From assembly GCA_028280485.1 (NCBI GenBank), contig JANQLS010000202.1:48593-112592 (forward strand): a DNA stretch of 64,000 bases. Direction: 5' to 3'. Under the pieces are notes generated by a model. It was not told where the DNA came from. It saw only the letters and a list, made by a program, of their open reading frames with translations, and made no database searches. Position numbers and translations under genes: made by a program. This DNA comes from Planctomycetota bacterium (GTDB lineage: Bacteria > Planctomycetota > UBA8108 > JACQVS01). This document shows positions 62,051 through 64,000 of this stretch, one piece after another (the stretch's first letter is position 1; the number at the start of each line of letters is the position of its first letter).

Positions 62051-62860
62051 ATGAGTGAAAGTTCGCTTCACTTAGAATTAGATTCCACGATCACTCGCAT
62101 CACCTTAACCCGTGAAGCGAAACACAATGCCTTCGATGACCACCTCATCGAAGCCTTAACGCAGGCATTCCAAAAACTTCATGAATCTCCTCCTCGCCTA
62201 CTTCTCTTAGCGAGCCAAGGTAAATCCTTTTCAGCCGGCGCCGATATCGATTGGATGCGAAAGTCCTCCGATTTAGATTTTTCTCAGAATGAGAAAAGTG
62301 CTCTCGTCATGGCGAAGATGTTCGAACTCTTAGATCAACTCCCCTGCCCGGTCTTAACCCGAGTTCAGGGAGCGTGTATCGGAGGAGGAGTGGGATTGGT
62401 CGCTGCGAGTGATATCGTCGTCGCTTCCCAACCGGGCTTATTCGCACTGAGCGAAGTTCGACTAGGAATCCTTCCAGCGGTCATCGGACCTTACGTCGTT
62501 CGTAAAATCGGTTGGAGTCGAGCCCGTGAACTGTTTTTGTCGGGAAGACGATTTAAAGCAGACGAAGCACTAACGATGGGCCTCGTTCATTCCATCTGTT
62601 CAAGTGACGAATTGGATACGCAAATCGAAAAATACAGTGAAGAACTCCTCGCCGGAAGCCCCCAAGCCCAATCGCAAATCAAATCCTTCTTGCGACATTT
62701 AGAGCCTGTCTTAGATCGAGAAAGCTCCGAAGTCAACGCCTTCACCGCCAAGGAGATCGCCCAGGCCCGGGCGTCTGAAGATGGCAAAGCGGGCTTGAGT
62801 GCCTTTCTCAATAAGAGTCTTCCTCCCTGGAACATCTCGGATAAAGAGGGAGCTTCCTAA
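62051..62860 (+). CDS. Enoyl-CoA hydratase, probable methylglutaconyl-CoA hydratase
   Basis: 269 residues of the crotonase family. The oxyanion-hole segments SFSAGADIDWMRK and GACIGGGVGLVAASDIVVAS, the loop SEVRLGILPAVIGPYVVR and the catalytic Glu of the first and second motifs fit a hydratase. Position between the MCC beta subunit and HMG-CoA lyase suggests that 3-methylglutaconyl-CoA is the substrate, giving HMG-CoA. AAGGAA lies 6 bases before the ATG. It starts 10 bases after the preceding stop, and its own stop is directly followed by the next ATG. Confidence 0.9.
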   Translation: MSESSLHLELDSTITRITLTREAKHNAFDDHLIEALTQAFQKLHESPPRLLLLASQGKSFSAGADIDWMRKSSDLDFSQNEKSALVMAKMFELLDQLPCPVLTRVQGACIGGGVGLVAASDIVVASQPGLFALSEVRLGILPAVIGPYVVRKIGWSRARELFLSGRRFKADEALTMGLVHSICSSDELDTQIEKYSEELLAGSPQAQSQIKSFLRHLEPVLDRESSEVNAFTAKEIAQARASEDGKAGLSAFLNKSLPPWNISDKEGAS

Positions 62861-63742
62861 ATGCCAGGGCTCAAGAACTTACCCACTCGAGTTCAATTGG
62901 TAGAAGTGGGTCCCCGCGATGGGCTTCAAAACGAACCTCAAACCCTTCCCACCGAAGCTAAGATCCAATTCATCGAAGACTTGATCCAAGCGGGTCACCA
63001 GCATATTGAAGTCACTTCCTTAGTACGGCCCGATCGAGTGCCTCAACTCGCCGATGCGGAAGAAGTCCTGAAGGGGCTCAGCGATCTTTCTCAGCCTCGA
63101 CTCACCGTTTTAGTTCCCAATGAAAAGGGATTGGAGCGCGCTTTAAAGTCGGGAGTGAGATCCGTCGCCTTCTTTACCTCCGTTAGCCCGACCTTTAATG
63201 AAAAGAACATCGGGATGTCGGTTGAGAAGTCGCTTAAAGTCATCGAGGCCCTACAAGCGAGAGCCCTTCAAGAATCTCTTCAGACCCGTGTCTACATATC
63301 GACGGCCTTTATCTGTCCGTATGAGGGTGAAGTCCCCCCTTCATTAACGACCAATATGGTCAAACAATTTAGAGGGATGGGATTCGATTCGATATCCATT
63401 GGAGACACGATCGGGAAAGCTAACCCTCTCCATATCGAACGACTGATGGATGACCTCGAAGATCGATTAGGATCAAAGCTGGAAGATTTAGCTCTTCACC
63501 TTCACGATACATCAAAATTCGCTTTGGCTAATCTCACAGTGGGATTGATGCGTGGAATCACCGAATTCGATACCAGCGCCGGAGGCTTGGGAGGCTGCCC
63601 CTACGCCCCAGGAGCGAGTGGAAATTTAGCCACTGAAACCACTTTGGATTTCTTCGAGAGCCTAGGTATTGAAACGGGAATTGATAAGGAAAAGCAGGAG
63701 TTGGCGACAGGGCGGTTGATGAGGGCGATGGGGAAAGAATGA
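62861..63742 (+). CDS. Hydroxymethylglutaryl-CoA lyase
   Basis: 293 residues, the typical length. It cleaves HMG-CoA to acetyl-CoA and acetoacetate, the last step of leucine breakdown. The family motifs are VEVGPRDGLQNE, the metal ligands in LALHLHDTSKFALANLT, and the active-site loop GGLGGCPYAPGASGN with the catalytic Cys. The ATG follows the hydratase stop with no gap, so the three genes are one operon. The operon ends at 63742, before a palindromic terminator. In leucine operons of other bacteria the alpha subunit is often included; here it is absent. Confidence 0.96.
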   Translation: MPGLKNLPTRVQLVEVGPRDGLQNEPQTLPTEAKIQFIEDLIQAGHQHIEVTSLVRPDRVPQLADAEEVLKGLSDLSQPRLTVLVPNEKGLERALKSGVRSVAFFTSVSPTFNEKNIGMSVEKSLKVIEALQARALQESLQTRVYISTAFICPYEGEVPPSLTTNMVKQFRGMGFDSISIGDTIGKANPLHIERLMDDLEDRLGSKLEDLALHLHDTSKFALANLTVGLMRGITEFDTSAGGLGGCPYAPGASGNLATETTLDFFESLGIETGIDKEKQELATGRLMRAMGKE

Positions 63743-63768
63743 TAAAGAAGCTAAGGCCAAACATTAAA

Positions 63769-63796
63769 AACTCACCTTGCCCGGGCAAGGTGAGTT
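63769..63796. terminator. Palindromic terminator between convergent genes
   Basis: A perfect 28-base palindrome AACTCACCTTGCCC / GGGCAAGGTGAGTT. On the minus strand it is followed by TTTAATG; on the plus strand by TTTAAAAAA. It probably acts in both directions. Confidence 0.8.
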
Positions 63797-63810
63797 TAAA
63801 AAATGCCAAC

Positions 63811-63999
63811 TTACTTTGGGATCATAAAAGTGCTGCCTTCGGCGATATGGCTTTTCTTGGCGAGGAAACTTTGTGCCGAGTCATCAACCCTCCTCCAAAT
63901 TAGGCAGGATGGGACCGCCGAGAAGGAGTGTGAGGAAGAAGCGGCGGGACGCGGATTCCTCACGCGAGCGTTCAGCGAACTCCGAACTTGAGGATCATG
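63811..63999 (-). CDS. Possible C-terminus of a minus-strand gene (runs off the window)
   Basis: A 62-residue open frame ends with DDSAQSFLAKKSHIAEGSTF MIPK and TAA at 63811, and the terminator palindrome sits directly beyond. No start is seen; the gene would begin outside the window. No family could be recognised. A plus-strand frame over the same bases (63803-63991) is equally open, so this is weak. Confidence 0.3.
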   Translation of the reverse strand, partial: HDPQVRSSLNARVRNPRPAASSSHSFSAVPSCLIWRRVDDSAQSFLAKKSHIAEGSTFMIPK

Positions 64000-64000
64000 C

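Noticed and set aside
63803..63991. Plus-strand frame at the right edge
   Set aside because: No ribosome site or family; the minus-strand frame with an adjacent terminator is at least as plausible.
1..64000. CRISPR arrays, integrase/attachment sites, transposases, phage genes
   Set aside because: No regular direct repeats with spacers and no recombinase or transposase motifs were seen on either strand.

Overview
The window reads as chromosomal DNA of a marine-type member of the Planctomycetota. The reasons are the gene families present together: a DUF1549/DUF1553 protein paired with DUF1501, DUF1080 proteins, a sulfatase, secreted proteins with dockerin-like 'RGD-N-DG-x-ITDPI' C-termini, a haem c beta-propeller protein of hydrazine-synthase-alpha type, and several sigma-54 activators. 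Start codons GTG and TTG are common. Palindromic intergenic repeats recur. No phage, insertion sequence, CRISPR array, tRNA or rRNA was recognised.

Layout. 1-2.9 kb: N-terminus of the PrkA kinase and dnaK, minus strand. 3.3-7.6 kb: a sigma-54 response regulator whose phospho-acceptor Asp is Glu, an acidic-tailed lipoprotein and a membrane-anchored zinc peptidase. 7.9-10.3 kb: a coupled pair, a coiled-coil protein and an actin/MreB-like ATPase. 10.9-12.3 kb: a lipoprotein and ndk. 12.8-20.8 kb: two sigma-54 activators, the second a 2045-residue fusion of kinase, STAND-like ATPase, TPR array, GAF, AAA+ and HTH. 21-25 kb: an unknown membrane-anchored protein and the primary sigma factor rpoD behind a leader of more than 900 bases. 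25.5-32.4 kb: a VWA protein, small membrane proteins, an FGE-like protein coupled to a di-haem beta-propeller protein. 32.6-45.5 kb: secreted and lipoprotein genes (lectin, dockerin-like, sulfatase, DUF1549/1553 with DUF1501, KefB-type antiporter, SRPBCC with DUF1080). 45.7-51 kb, minus: three tandem paralogues, an FTCD-like protein, truD and a CMP-sialate synthetase-like gene. 51.7-57.6 kb: DUF1573 protein, GH2 glycosidase, a tandem rhodanese and a membrane protein. 58-60 kb: a zinc-ribbon, pseudo-trypsin, TPR, retropepsin fusion. 60.5-63.7 kb: a leucine-degradation operon (MCC beta subunit, methylglutaconyl-CoA hydratase, HMG-CoA lyase).

The most striking observation is the rhodanese at 55859-56728. 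An in-frame TGA (56597-56599) sits exactly where the catalytic cysteine of the second rhodanese domain belongs. The frame continues for 42 more codons with perfect rhodanese character. A bacterial SECIS-like hairpin follows, with a bulged U and a GGU apical loop spaced as in E. coli fdhF. This is read here as a selenocysteine-containing thiosulfate/mercaptopyruvate sulfurtransferase that ordinary gene calling would truncate.

Other unusual material: regulators and enzymes whose sensor or catalytic domains have lost key residues while the rest stays intact (the receiver, the kinase-STAND fusion, the FTCD-like protein, the pseudo-trypsin), the actin/coiled-coil pair, and at least three families of inverted repeats between genes.
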